A stretch of 64,000 bases of DNA from Cohnella xylanilytica (GCF_014212175.1 NZ_JACJVR010000128.1:62001-126000); one strand, 5' to 3'. Counted from the first letter of the stretch, positions 53,559-63,467 are shown. Translations and numbers: made by a program. The notes: generated from the letters alone by a model not told the origin.

Positions 53559-54751
53559 GAGACGATCTCCTCCTCGCCTTCCCGTTCTCCGTCTCCCGCC
53601 AGCTCCAGGAAAAGAGCGACAAGCGCGTCGTCGGCCTCGGCTCCGCCGGTCTGCCTCCGGTAGAACCGGCGGAACAGCTCGTCCGGCGGCAACGAGCCTC
53701 GCCGGGCTTTCTCGCCGTCTTCGGCGGAGTCCGCGTCCGACGCCGCGTAGACGGGGCGAATCTGCACGAGCCCTTCCCGGCTCGTACGCAGCGCGCCGAT
53801 CTGCTCCAGCGTGAACGCTTCGGTCAGCCACACCTCGAGCTCGATCCAGGCGAGCGGGTCCCGCCCTTCGTCGAGCCAGCGGTGAACTTCCGCGAGGCCG
53901 CCTCTCGCTTCCCAGCGGACGAGCGGCCGGCCGCTGGACAGCAAAATCTCCCGAGGCGACGCGACTTGGCCGGGGGCGAGATCGAACAGCGTGACCGACT
54001 TCGCCTGGCCGGCCTCGGAGAAGCTGTACGCGAGCGGCGATCCGCTGTAGCGGATCGTCTCGTCGCGGGCGACGCGCTGCGGCCGATGCAGGTGCCCAAG
54101 CGCGGTGTACTGCTGGCCCGCCAGAAGGGAGGCGGGGTCTACCGTGTAAGCGCCGCCGACCTGGATAGGGCGCTCGGATTCGGACTCGCTGCCGCCCAGC
54201 ACGTAGATGTGGCTCATCGCGAGATTGACGGTATCCGCCCGGAAGGCGGCTCCCATTCGCCTCATAAGCGATCCTACCCTGTCGGAGTAAGCCGAACGAA
54301 GGGCTTCTTCGTCCATAGAGGCCTGAAGCAGCTCGTTCAGTCTCGCTTCGGAAGGATAGGGCAGCGCGGCGATGACCGCGGTCTCTCCCGTGCGGGCGAC
54401 GTCGACTTGAATCGCTTCCGCCTGCGGCAGACCGACCAGGCGCACGCCATGTCTCGCCGCGAGCGGCGTGGCCGCCGCCACCCGGTCGGGGTGGTCGTGG
54501 TTGCCCGCGATGACGGCGACGGCTCGCCGACCGCCTTCGGACAAGCGGGCCAGCGCGTCGTAGTAGAGTCCTTCCGCCGCCGCAGGCGGATTGACGGAAT
54601 CGTAGACGTCGCCGGCCAGCAGGACGAGATCGATCTGCTCGTCGCGCACGATGGAGACGAGCTCGTCGACGAACGCTTCCTGCTCGCTCAGCCGGCTCCG
54701 CCCCTCCAGCGTCCGGCCGAAATGCCAATCGGCCGTATGAAGAATCCTCAT
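53555..54751 (-). CDS. sbcD: exonuclease subunit SbcD (Mre11-like)
   Basis: Metallophosphoesterase nuclease subunit of SbcCD, 398 residues. The five metal-site motifs are visible: HTADWHFG (5-12), LAGDVYD, IAGNHDHP, and GHLHRP. I chose the ATG at 54751 (MRILHTADWHFGRTLEG) behind AAGGAGG; 51 codons upstream in frame are open but without a start signal. It couples to sbcC by a 4-bp overlap. Upstream are two tandem hairpin arrays rather than another gene. Confidence 0.95.
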   Translation of the reverse strand: MRILHTADWHFGRTLEGRSRLSEQEAFVDELVSIVRDEQIDLVLLAGDVYDSVNPPAAAEGLYYDALARLSEGGRRAVAVIAGNHDHPDRVAAATPLAARHGVRLVGLPQAEAIQVDVARTGETAVIAALPYPSEARLNELLQASMDEEALRSAYSDRVGSLMRRMGAAFRADTVNLAMSHIYVLGGSESESERPIQVGGAYTVDPASLLAGQQYTALGHLHRPQRVARDETIRYSGSPLAYSFSEAGQAKSVTLFDLAPGQVASPREILLSSGRPLVRWEARGGLAEVHRWLDEGRDPLAWIELEVWLTEAFTLEQIGALRTSREGLVQIRPVYAASDADSAEDGEKARRGSLPPDELFRRFYRRQTGGAEADDALVALFLELAGDGEREGEEEIVS

Positions 54752-54853
54752 CCCGACAACCTCCTTTATGGAAAATAACACAGCCTCCTGCGGCGACTCG
54801 GGCCGCCAGCGCGCACGGGCATCCGCGGCCATCCGCTCGCCAACGCTCCCCGC

Positions 54854-55026
54854 AAGTCGATTTTTTCGACTTACGAACCACCAACCGCCGGCTATCGCGC
54901 CCATAAGCCGGTTTTTTCGACTTGCAGACGACCAACCGCCGCCTTCGTGCCCGGTAAGTCGGTTGTTTCGACTTATAGACGACCAACCGCCGTCTTAGTG
55001 CCCGGTAAGTCGGTTGTTTCGACTTA
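54854..55026. repeat. tandem array, four units of exactly 51 bp, each with a hairpin
   Basis: Unit starts at 54854, 54905, 54956 and 55007. Each opens with an AAGTCG...CGACTT hairpin with a poly-T-rich loop (GTTGTTT or ATTTTTT), followed by a less conserved part containing ACCAACCGCC. The third and fourth units differ by few bases, the first two by more. It lies 100 bp upstream of sbcD. The frame across it (KSKQPTYRA type repeats) is coincidental. Confidence 0.85.
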
Positions 55027-55160
55027 CGGACGTCCGCTCGCACCCGATCCCGCCCTGACTTACGAATAAGGATTCAACCGCGATTTGGCGCGCAAATGGT
55101 TTTCTGCGTACGACCCATATCACTAACGAATGATCTTGGATATTTGGATACGGACCCGCG

Positions 55161-55336
55161 TGTACGAAAAATCATATAAACTCTGTCTTAAGAAGACGCC
55201 TCAATTGAATTTTGTATGTAAAATCATACAGATTCCGCCTCCAGAAGTCGTCTTGCTTAAATGGCGTATGAAAAATCGTACAAAATCAGCTCATTGCGTT
55301 TAGTTCGACGAATTTTTGTACGAAAAATCGCACAGG
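55161..55336. repeat. second tandem array, about 52-bp period, hairpin units
   Basis: Four units at about 55161, 55212, 55264 and 55317. Each begins with a GTACGAAAAATCGTAC-like palindrome (variants ATCATATA, ATCATACA, ATCGCACA) and ends with a variable ~35 bp. A fifth degenerate copy may lie near 55108 (GCGTACGAC). The period is nearly the same as in the neighbouring array, but the sequence differs. It lies 20 bp past the addA stop. No gene is supported between 54752 and 55356. Confidence 0.75.
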
Positions 55337-55356
55337 TTAAAACGCTTGAAAGCTCC

Positions 55357-58300
55357 CTACAAAAGCCTCACCGACCGGCCCCCGTCGACGAAGTAGACGT
55401 AGCCTTCCTTGACCTTGCGGCCCAGGATGCCGCCGATCGCTTCCGCGTACCGCTCGATCTGGAAGCGGTGCTTCTCCGCCGCCGCTTCCCACGCGTCCCC
55501 CAGGACGCGGTCCGTCTTATAATCGACGAGCACGAGCCCGTCATCCTCCGGGAACAGGCAGTCGATGACGCCCTGGATGAGCACCGGCTCGTCCGCCGCG
55601 CCGGCATCCAGCCCCGGGTACACGGAGCGGGCCGGAAGGCCGTAGCTGAACGGGACTTCCCGCCACGTCTTGCTCGCCCGGCACATCCGCTCGAACAGCG
55701 GCGTCCGGCAGAACGCCGCGATCGAGTCCGCCTGCACGGCGCGCCGCTGCTCCGTCGTAAGTATCCGCCGCTCGACCAGCCGGTCGAGCAGCTCTTCCAC
55801 CGCGTCGGCGTCGGTCCCCGGCACGAGCGGCAAATGCTGCATGACGAGGTGAACGGCCGTCCCCCGCTCCGCCGGAGTCAGCTTCTTGGCCGACAGGAAC
55901 TTCGGCCGGCGCAGCCGATAGGTCAGAGCAGCTGTGTCGGGCAGCTCCTCCTTGCCGCCCGCGTCGAAGCGGCTGTCTTCGTCCCATGGCTCCTCGATGA
56001 CCGCGCCGCCTCCGGTCTCGCCGATCTGGCTGAGGCCGGCCGAAGCGGTCTCCCGACCGGCTTCCGCCAGCTGCCGCTTCAGCGCCGTGATGGACGTCTT
56101 CGCCGCGAGGCGGGCGGCGGCGGCATGCGGATCGATCCATGACAGCGCTTCGTAGGCCCGCTTCCCGGCTTCCGTCTCCGGTACCGGCACGGGCTTCAGG
56201 GCGAGCGCCAAGTTCCAGAGCGGCTCCTCGCCTTCAATGCCGGCTGCCGCGTCGTCTTCGGACGCGGACTTGGTGTACGCGCTCCCCGGCACGACCCGGC
56301 ACGTCCAGAGCGCTCCCGGCGTCATCCAAGACGGCATGGACCGCGCGGCGAAATCCGAAGCGGAGGCAACCTCCAGCGACGGGCTTGGCGAGCCCGAAGC
56401 CGCCGATCCGCCCGAAGCCGGCAGCTCCCACCCCCGGCAAGCGAGCGTGGCCGCCGGCCCGAGCCAATCCAGGTACCGGTTCGCCGCGGAGACCGCGTAA
56501 TCGGGCAGGCCGTCCCTTGACGCCTCGGCCAGCTCCTGCCACTTGGCCAGCTCCTTCTCCGCGTTCTTCGTCGTGCCGACCAGGATCAGCTTCTCCTTCG
56601 GCCGCGTCAGCGCGACGTACAGCACCCGCATCTCCTCGGCCAGCATCTCCGCCTTCAACCGCCTGCGGATCGCAAGCTGCGGAAGCGTCGGATAGGCGAC
56701 CCTCGTCTCGGGATCGACGAGCTTCGGACCGAAGCCGAGCTTCTTGTGCTTCAGGAACAAGCCGTTCAGATCCTGCTTGTTGAACGACCGCCCGAGCCCC
56801 GCCACGAACACGACCGGGAACTCGAGCCCTTTGCTTTTGTGAATCGAGACGACCCGCACGACGTCTTCCTGCTCCCCGAGCGCTCTCGCGGCTCCGAGAT
56901 CGGCGCCCGTGTCCTTCATCCGCCCGAGAAAACGCAGGAACCGGAACAGCCCGCGAGACCCGGCGCTCCGCTCGAACTGCCGGGCGCGGTCGACGAGCGC
57001 CCGCAGATTGGCCTGCCTCTGGGCCCCGCCGGGCAGCCCGCCGACGAAGTCGTAATACCCCGTCTCGCGATACAGCGTCCCGAGCAGCTCGCCGAGCGGC
57101 TCGCGCCGGGCGATGCCGCGCCACGCTTCGAGCGAAGCCGCAAACCCGCGCAGCCGCGCAGCCAGATCCGCGTCTTCCTCCGCCGCGGACGCCGCGGCTG
57201 CGCGCACGGCTCCCCAGTAGGAGACTTTGCGGCCGTGCAGCCGAATCCGGGCGAGCTCCTCGGCGGTCAACCCGACCAGAGGAGAACGCAGAACGCCCGC
57301 CAGCGGAATGTCCTGATCGGGATTGTCGATCAGCTGAAGCAGCGAGAGCATGACGTCCACTTCGGTCGCCGCGAAGTAGCCGGTCGCCAGATCCGCGTAA
57401 GCCGGAATGCCCGCTCCCTTCAGCTCCTCCAGCACGGCCGGAGCGAGCGAGGTCGCCGCCCGCAGCAAAATAACGATGTCGCGGTACGCGAGCGGGCGAT
57501 ACAGCTTCGTCCGGCCGTCGTACACCGCGAACGGCTCGCCGCCGCTCCCGTCCGTCCCCATCAGCCGCTTGATCTCGGCGGCGATGCAGCGGGCTTCGAG
57601 CTGGACCGTCTCCAGCTCTTCTTCGGCGCCGCCCGCCCCGGACTCCTCGGCCCCGTCCGAAGCCTGCGCCGCCGATTGTGCTGCCTCCTCGCCCGCCGAA
57701 GCGTCCGCTTCCGAGCCTGCGCCTGCCGCTCCTCCAGCTTGAAGCAGGATCATCTCCACCGAATGGGACGAAGGCCGTCCCGGTCCCTGTCCCGGTCGAG
57801 GCGCTCCGACGCCGACGCTCTCCTCCGGCGGGTAGCCTTCGCCGTAGATGAGCTCCGCCCGGCGGTCGTAGTCCATCTCGCCGACCGATTCACGCATGAT
57901 CAGGCGGAACACATGGTTGACCGCGTCCACGACCCGTGGCCGGCTGCGGAAGTTGCGCGCCAGGTCGATGCGCAGGCCGGACGGCGCTTGCCCGTTCGAC
58001 GCCTGCCCGTCCGGCGATCCGCCGCCCCTGATCGAACCTCCGACTCCGGGCGAACCGCCTCCCACGGTCGAACCGTCAACCTTGGGCAAACTCTCGCCGC
58101 CGGAAGACGCCTCTTCCCGCCGGGCCGTCCAGACGTCGTACGCCTTGTACTTCGCCAGGAACAAGCCCGGCTCCGCGAGCCGGAACCGGTAGATGCTCTG
58201 CTTCACGTCGCCGACCATGAACACGTTGCCGGGCTCCGGCTTCGCGATGAGCGAGACGATCGCCTCCTGCACCTCGTTCGTGTCCTGGTACTCGTCGAGC

Positions 58301-59553
58301 AGAATCTCCGCGAACCGCCTCCGGTAATCGAGCGCGGCCGCAGAAGGCTCCGAGCGTTCCGGAGTCGAGTCCTCGGACCGCAGAATGCGCAGCGCGTAAT
58401 GCTCGAGGTCGCCGAAGTCGAGCAGCCCCTTCTCCCGCTTGGCGGCCTCGTACCGCTCGCCGAACTCGATCGCGACCTCCGCGAGAGCGGCGATGTCCGG
58501 AGCGAGCGAGCGAAGCTCGTCCGCGAACTGCTCCGGAGTGCGCACGAACCATTCCTCGCCGAGCTTCGTCACCGCCTTCTTCGCTTCGTCGCGCAGCCCC
58601 TTGACCCGCTCCTGCAGCGCGGGGTCGTAATCGTCGCCCCGGCACGGCTTCAGCCGGCCGAACGAGCAGGCGGCGAACGCGGCGCTCCAGGTCTCCCACG
58701 ACTCGCCGCGCACGGCGGCGAGCAGCGAAGAGACGGCGCCGAGGTCGTCCGCCAGCGTACTCGCGTACGGCGCGGGACCGCCCGGCCCTTCCGCGATGGC
58801 GAGGCCCGTCCGCAGCAGCTGAAGGACGCCTTCGAGCGACTGCGTCACGTCCCGCCGCATGCTGTCCGCCCACTCGCTCTTTGCGAGCTCCGCGGCGTCC
58901 GCCACGCGGAAGCGCGAGGCCGTCTCGGAGAGCCACCATTCCGGCCACGGATGGCTGCGGGCGAACTCGTGCAGCTCGAGCACGAGCTTGTGCAGCGGCT
59001 CGTCGCTCCGCTCGCCCCCGAACAGGTCCGCGAGCCGGGCGAGCTGCCCGCTCTCTCCCTCCCGCTCGTACCGCTCTTCGAACACGGCGTCGAGCGTGTC
59101 CATCCGAAGCAGCTCCGCTTCCGTCTCGTTCGCGATGCGGAAGCCGGGGTCGAGCCCGATGAGCGTCGAGTACTTCTCGATCACTTCCATGCAGAAGGAG
59201 TGAAGCGTCGTGATCGACGCTCTCGGCAGAAGCGCCAGCTGGCGACGCAGGTGCGCGGAATCCGGCTTCTTCTCGAGCGCGTCCTCGAGGGCGACGCGGA
59301 TCCGCTCCTTCATCTCCGCGGCCGCCGCCTTCGTGAACGTCGCGACGAGCAGCGCGTCGACGTCGAGCGGCCGCTCCTCGTCCGCGACGCGGGAGATAAT
59401 CCGCTCGACGAGCACGGCCGTCTTGCCGGAGCCCGCCGCGGCCGCGACGAGAATATTCGAGCCGTCCGCCGCGATGGCGGCCCACTGCTCGTCCGTCCAG
59501 CGGCTGCCCGCCGGTTTTAGGTAGGTGGCTTCCAAGCCGGAGCGCGCCGTCAT
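55357..59553 (-). CDS. addA: ATP-dependent helicase/nuclease subunit A
   Basis: UvrD-like helicase and nuclease of AddAB, the RecBCD counterpart that resects double-strand breaks. The 1,398 residues show Walker A AAAGSGKT (38-45), DEYQDTNEVQEAIV, MVGDVKQSIYRFRLAEP, the Superfamily 1 helicase end motifs (STHKSKGLEF type: SIHKSKGLEFPVVFVAGLG) and a C-terminal RecB nuclease domain with VLVDYKTDRV. It is ~160 residues longer than B. subtilis AddA, due to two low-complexity Gly/Ser/Ala inserts (SGGESLPKVDGSTVGGGSP region and GAGSEADASAGEEAAQSAAQ region). It overlaps addB by 4 bp. Confidence 0.96.
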   Translation of the reverse strand: MTARSGLEATYLKPAGSRWTDEQWAAIAADGSNILVAAAAGSGKTAVLVERIISRVADEERPLDVDALLVATFTKAAAAEMKERIRVALEDALEKKPDSAHLRRQLALLPRASITTLHSFCMEVIEKYSTLIGLDPGFRIANETEAELLRMDTLDAVFEERYEREGESGQLARLADLFGGERSDEPLHKLVLELHEFARSHPWPEWWLSETASRFRVADAAELAKSEWADSMRRDVTQSLEGVLQLLRTGLAIAEGPGGPAPYASTLADDLGAVSSLLAAVRGESWETWSAAFAACSFGRLKPCRGDDYDPALQERVKGLRDEAKKAVTKLGEEWFVRTPEQFADELRSLAPDIAALAEVAIEFGERYEAAKREKGLLDFGDLEHYALRILRSEDSTPERSEPSAAALDYRRRFAEILLDEYQDTNEVQEAIVSLIAKPEPGNVFMVGDVKQSIYRFRLAEPGLFLAKYKAYDVWTARREEASSGGESLPKVDGSTVGGGSPGVGGSIRGGGSPDGQASNGQAPSGLRIDLARNFRSRPRVVDAVNHVFRLIMRESVGEMDYDRRAELIYGEGYPPEESVGVGAPRPGQGPGRPSSHSVEMILLQAGGAAGAGSEADASAGEEAAQSAAQASDGAEESGAGGAEEELETVQLEARCIAAEIKRLMGTDGSGGEPFAVYDGRTKLYRPLAYRDIVILLRAATSLAPAVLEELKGAGIPAYADLATGYFAATEVDVMLSLLQLIDNPDQDIPLAGVLRSPLVGLTAEELARIRLHGRKVSYWGAVRAAAASAAEEDADLAARLRGFAASLEAWRGIARREPLGELLGTLYRETGYYDFVGGLPGGAQRQANLRALVDRARQFERSAGSRGLFRFLRFLGRMKDTGADLGAARALGEQEDVVRVVSIHKSKGLEFPVVFVAGLGRSFNKQDLNGLFLKHKKLGFGPKLVDPETRVAYPTLPQLAIRRRLKAEMLAEEMRVLYVALTRPKEKLILVGTTKNAEKELAKWQELAEASRDGLPDYAVSAANRYLDWLGPAATLACRGWELPASGGSAASGSPSPSLEVASASDFAARSMPSWMTPGALWTCRVVPGSAYTKSASEDDAAAGIEGEEPLWNLALALKPVPVPETEAGKRAYEALSWIDPHAAAARLAAKTSITALKRQLAEAGRETASAGLSQIGETGGGAVIEEPWDEDSRFDAGGKEELPDTAALTYRLRRPKFLSAKKLTPAERGTAVHLVMQHLPLVPGTDADAVEELLDRLVERRILTTEQRRAVQADSIAAFCRTPLFERMCRASKTWREVPFSYGLPARSVYPGLDAGAADEPVLIQGVIDCLFPEDDGLVLVDYKTDRVLGDAWEAAAEKHRFQIERYAEAIGGILGRKVKEGYVYFVDGGRSVRLL

Positions 59554-62500
59554 CGCGGTTCCTCCCCTTCGTTATTTTCCGAGAGCCATTGCCATACCTG
59601 GTCCTTGCCGCCCGGCTTCGGCAGCTGCAGATACCGGTTGCCCTCGAGCTGGCCGTCGAACTGGCAGACCGGCCGGAATTCGCACACCGAGCACGGACTC
59701 TTCTTGTCCAGCCGGTAAGGCGCGATCGAGACGTCGCCTTCGACGATCCGCTTGCCGATCTTCTTGATGCTGCCGCGCACCGACTTGCGCAGCACGTCCC
59801 ACTGCCCGCGGTCGGCCACCTGGGAGCGGGAGGAGAACGAGCCGTCCTTCTTGAACTCGACCGGCACGATCGCCGACTTGCCGCCCGAGGAGAGGGACTC
59901 GTCCATCAGCGTCACCGCTTCCCCGTCTGCCAGCACGAGCCCCTGCATCCGGAATTCCTTCAGCATGGCGAGCCCCGCCTCCTGCTTCGACATTCCGTTC
60001 AGCGTGTGAAGAAGCGGGTTATGCACGTGAAAATACAGCACGCCCGCCGGGTTCGCCGGACGGCCCAGCCAGTGGGGGGCGTGGGTGACGACGACGTCGA
60101 GGTACGCGAGCATCTGCAGCGACAGCCCGTGGGCGACCTCGTCCAGCTTCAGCTTCACCGCGCCGGACTTGTAGTCCAGAATCCGGAGCAGCAGCCCGTC
60201 CGCCGTCTCGGCGGCGTCGACCCGGTCGATCCGGCCGGCGAGGTCCATCCACCGCCCGTTGCCGAGCGGCAGCGACAGCGGCGGGAGCTGGCCCGCCGGC
60301 CCGAAGTCGACCTCCAGCCCGATCGGCCGGAACGCCGACAGCCGCGCCTGCTCGCCCAGCATCGAAGAAGCCCGCGAGACGATGTCCCGCAGCTTCCGCG
60401 CCATCGCCTGGTGCCGGTGGGAGGAGAGCAGAATCTGCGACTGCACCTTCGGCAGCAGCCTCTCCACCGCCGCGGCCGCTTCCGCCTGCCATCTGGCGAT
60501 CTCGTGTCCCGCCGGCCCTTCGGAGAGCAGCTTCTCCGTCGTCTGCCGGAGGGCGGCGTGGAACAGCTGGCCGATGTCCGGCGCGTCCACGCGGTACAGC
60601 CTCCGCTCCTTCAGCCTCAGTCCATGGGAGGAAAAATGCCGGAACGGACAAGCGACGAACCTCTCCATCCGGGAGACGCTCGACAGCAGCCGGTCCCCGT
60701 ACAGCAGCAGGCTCGTCCGCTCGGTGAGCGGGGGCTCCTCGTTGCGGTAATGCAGCGAGAACAGCAGCTTCTCCAGCTTCCTTCGCCAGTCGGGCCGCTC
60801 GATCATCCAGCGATAGACCGACCACCAGCCGGGCGCGAGCTCCCCGCCCTGACGCCAATGCCGCAGCCTCGCCACGAGGAACGTCAGCGCCCGGCCCGGA
60901 TGAACGGCGTACCCGAGCTGCTTCTCTTCGTCTTCTCCCGCCTGCGGCTCCGCGGCCGGCTGCCCTTCCGGCAGGCCCGGGAACCGGCGGCGAAGCCGGC
61001 GCACGATCTCGGACGGGATAAGCCCCTGTCCTTCCTCGTTGGCGAGCGGGTAGCTGATCCACAGATGACGCGACGGGGTCGTCAGCGTCCAGTAGCACAG
61101 GAACCGCTCGTCCAGCAGCCTTCTTCGGGCGCCGGGAGCCATCGCGACGCCCGCGATCGCGAGCTCTTCCCGCTCTTCCTCGGACAGCAGGCCGTTCTCG
61201 CGGATCGCCATCGGCATGACGCCGTCGTTCACTCCGAGCAGGTAGAGCACCTGAATCCGGTCGGACCGCGTCCGCTCCGGGCTGCCGACGAGCACGCCGT
61301 CCAGCGACGGCGGCACCGCGCCCAGCTTCAGCTCCTCGAGGCCGGCGTCCACCATGCCCGCGAACATCGCCGCGTCCGCCGGTTCGCCGCCGACCATCTC
61401 GACGAGCTGGTCGAGCAGGTCGAGCACGCCGTCCCACAGCGGCCGATGCATCCGGGCCTTGCCGGGAAGGCCGGCCGCCTCGTCGGCCGCGCTCCACCGC
61501 TCGAGGCGGTCGGCGGCCCTCGTCTCTTCCAGAAGCAGATAGAGAGCTTCGCAGAGGTCGCGGAAGACGGCGGCCTTCTTCATCCGCCGCTCGAGCCGCC
61601 GCAGCGGGCCGATCAGCGCGTCGCGCGTGCGGAGAATCCGCTCCATGGCGAGCTCGCCGCCCGCCTCGTCCTCGTCCTCCGCCTCGAGGTCGCCGCGCCC
61701 GAGCGGCCGCCACGAACGGTCGTCCTGCCAGCGCCAGCCGTCGATGCCGGCGGCGAGAACGTAATTTTCCAACTCGTCGACCTCGTCCCGTCCGATCTCC
61801 CCGTCTTCCGGCTGCAGCAGGTCCGTCTTGGCGCAGCGGAACAAGGCGTCCGACTTCCAGCCCGCCGTAACCGTCTCCAACGCGGAGCGGACGAATTCGA
61901 CGAGCGGATGGTGCGCCGCCGATGCCTTGCCGTCGAGGAAGTACGGAATGCCGTAATCGTCGAAAACCTGTCCGAGCAAGTCCGCGTAATCCTCCAGCCG
62001 GCGGACGAAGACGGCCATCTCGCGCCAGCGGCCGCCTTCCTCCCTCACCCGGCGGAGCATGTCGCGGGCGACGGCCTCCGCCTCCGCGCGGCGATTGGCG
62101 GCGGCGTGCAGCGACAAGGCGCCTTCGGGCCGGAGCAGCGCCGGGTCTCCCTTCCACGTCAGGCGATTGTCGTACGAGAGCTCGAGATGGGCCAGCACCG
62201 GACTTCCCGCGAACCGCGGAAGCACCGGCGGGTCCAGAACGACCGGCGGCTCCATCCCCGCTCCCGCCGCGATCGCCAGCTCGCACAGCCGGGCGGACGT
62301 CTCCGCCGTCGGATGGAACAGCTCCAGCTCGTCCGGCCGCTCGCCCGCGCCGTACGGACGGTCGAGGCAGAGCGCCGCGGTCACCCGCGACGCGCGCCGA
62401 AGCAGAGCCGCGATGACGGCGTATTCGTTGCTCGTGAAGCCGTGGAAGCCGTCGAGCCACACCTCCGCCCCGTCCAGCAGCTCGGAACGAGCCGCTCCTT

Positions 62501-63068
62501 CCGCGAGACGGGCCAGCGCGTCTTCGCCGTCCAGCCACTTGCCCTCCAGCTCTCTCTCCAAATCCTCGTAGAGCAGCGCCAGATCGTGAACCTTGTCCCG
62601 CAGCAGAGGCGACGCGGAATTGCCTTCTGCCGCCGCCTGCAGCTCCTTCAGCCTCTCGCTGCCGGTCCCGTACCGCTTCCATTCGGTGAACAGCTCGCCG
62701 AGCTTCGCCGTCAGCCCCGTCGCCGACGCGGAGCCCCGGAACACCTTGAGCTCCTCTCTGCGGCGCTTGAGCGCCTTATGAATAAGCATCGCCTTGCCGT
62801 TCTCGTTGATCGGAACGGCCGCGAGGCCTCCCGTCTCCTGCATGACGCGGAACGCCAGGCGGCGGAAGCTGAGCACTTGGGCCCGGATGAACCCGCCCAG
62901 CCCGGGCGTGGCCGCCATCGCGTATTCGGCTTGAAACGTAGCCTGTTCCGGAACGAGCAGAATGAGCGGAGGCCCTTCGGGGTCCCGCTTCAACCGAGCG
63001 CGAATCTCGTCGAGAATGAGCCTCGTCTTGCCGCTTCCGGAACGTCCCGTTAAGAGACGCAGAGCCAT
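59550..63068 (-). CDS. addB: ATP-dependent helicase/deoxyribonuclease subunit B
   Basis: Partner subunit of AddAB, providing the second nuclease and Chi recognition. The 1,172 residues have Walker A GRSGSGKT (8-15), a central inactivated helicase fold, and a C-terminal nuclease with RILDYKSGAVKL. Four Cys for the iron-sulfur cluster are present: one in CPFRHF and three in CSVCEFRPVC. The ATG at 63068 has GGGAGG. It is the first gene of the addBA operon, after its own promoter. Confidence 0.96.
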   Translation of the reverse strand: MALRLLTGRSGSGKTRLILDEIRARLKRDPEGPPLILLVPEQATFQAEYAMAATPGLGGFIRAQVLSFRRLAFRVMQETGGLAAVPINENGKAMLIHKALKRRREELKVFRGSASATGLTAKLGELFTEWKRYGTGSERLKELQAAAEGNSASPLLRDKVHDLALLYEDLERELEGKWLDGEDALARLAEGAARSELLDGAEVWLDGFHGFTSNEYAVIAALLRRASRVTAALCLDRPYGAGERPDELELFHPTAETSARLCELAIAAGAGMEPPVVLDPPVLPRFAGSPVLAHLELSYDNRLTWKGDPALLRPEGALSLHAAANRRAEAEAVARDMLRRVREEGGRWREMAVFVRRLEDYADLLGQVFDDYGIPYFLDGKASAAHHPLVEFVRSALETVTAGWKSDALFRCAKTDLLQPEDGEIGRDEVDELENYVLAAGIDGWRWQDDRSWRPLGRGDLEAEDEDEAGGELAMERILRTRDALIGPLRRLERRMKKAAVFRDLCEALYLLLEETRAADRLERWSAADEAAGLPGKARMHRPLWDGVLDLLDQLVEMVGGEPADAAMFAGMVDAGLEELKLGAVPPSLDGVLVGSPERTRSDRIQVLYLLGVNDGVMPMAIRENGLLSEEEREELAIAGVAMAPGARRRLLDERFLCYWTLTTPSRHLWISYPLANEEGQGLIPSEIVRRLRRRFPGLPEGQPAAEPQAGEDEEKQLGYAVHPGRALTFLVARLRHWRQGGELAPGWWSVYRWMIERPDWRRKLEKLLFSLHYRNEEPPLTERTSLLLYGDRLLSSVSRMERFVACPFRHFSSHGLRLKERRLYRVDAPDIGQLFHAALRQTTEKLLSEGPAGHEIARWQAEAAAAVERLLPKVQSQILLSSHRHQAMARKLRDIVSRASSMLGEQARLSAFRPIGLEVDFGPAGQLPPLSLPLGNGRWMDLAGRIDRVDAAETADGLLLRILDYKSGAVKLKLDEVAHGLSLQMLAYLDVVVTHAPHWLGRPANPAGVLYFHVHNPLLHTLNGMSKQEAGLAMLKEFRMQGLVLADGEAVTLMDESLSSGGKSAIVPVEFKKDGSFSSRSQVADRGQWDVLRKSVRGSIKKIGKRIVEGDVSIAPYRLDKKSPCSVCEFRPVCQFDGQLEGNRYLQLPKPGGKDQVWQWLSENNEGEEPR

Positions 63069-63103
63069 ATGTATAGAACCTCCCGTTCGCGAACCGTGAA
63101 TCT

Positions 63104-63131
63104 ATTGTACCATATCGGGATAGGCAAACAA
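63104..63131 (-). promoter_or_regulatory. promoter for addBA
   Basis: TTGTTT (63126-63131) and TACAAT (63104-63109) with a 16-bp spacer on the minus strand, 36 bp before the addB start. Confidence 0.65.
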
Positions 63132-63166
63132 GCGTTCGAAGATTGGAAGATTCGGGGCGCGCACGT

Positions 63167-63195
63167 CAAAGAGCCGGGAGAAATCTCCCGGCTCT
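63167..63195 (-). terminator. terminator after the 71-residue gene
   Basis: AGAGCCGGGAG pairs with CTCCCGGCTCT around ATTT, followed by TTTG on the minus strand. Strong stem, short T-run. Confidence 0.8.
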
Positions 63196-63251
63196 CGCAT
63201 CGCTTCTTATGTAGGGACGCACGGGGAGGAATTCCCTCGCCTCGCTCGTCG

Positions 63252-63467
63252 TTACGAGATGTTCAAATAGAGTTTGGTCCCGTCCGAGAATTTGAAGATC
63301 GCCGCGTCCGACCACAGCTCGACGTCCGTCACTTTTTTCCATTGCCGTCTGAATTCAAGGTCCAAAGCCATCTCTCTCATGCGCTCGTTCAGAAGTTTGC
63401 GGCTCTCCAGCCTTCTCGCCTTGTTCTTCAGCGGAACGGTGCGCCGCCCAAAGGTTAGAATCTCCAT
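63252..63467 (-). CDS. small hypothetical protein
   Basis: 71 residues starting MEILTFGRRTVPLKNKARRL at the ATG at 63467, with GGGAGC upstream. It has a basic helical middle (SRKLLNERMREMALDLEFRR) and ends in two strands (AAIFKFSDGTKLYLNIS). No signal or membrane segment, no family recognised. Its own terminator and clean ribosome site support a real gene. Confidence 0.72.
   Translation of the reverse strand: MEILTFGRRTVPLKNKARRLESRKLLNERMREMALDLEFRRQWKKVTDVELWSDAAIFKFSDGTKLYLNIS

Noticed and set aside
53559-55043. In-frame N-terminal extension of SbcC by ~495 residues
   Set aside because: It runs through sbcD in another frame and the tandem repeats; SbcC starts normally at 53558 with a ribosome site and a 4-bp overlap.
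54854-55336. CRISPR array
   Set aside because: Repeats are palindromic, vary between units, the spacer-like parts are also similar between units, and there are no cas genes.
59589-63053. Long open frame on the plus strand opposite addB (and similar ones opposite glyS, addA and pgpH)
   Set aside because: High GC opens antisense frames. These have no family motifs, no ribosome sites and extreme Arg/Leu/Val/Gln composition, while the minus strand encodes clear AddB, GlyS, AddA and PgpH.
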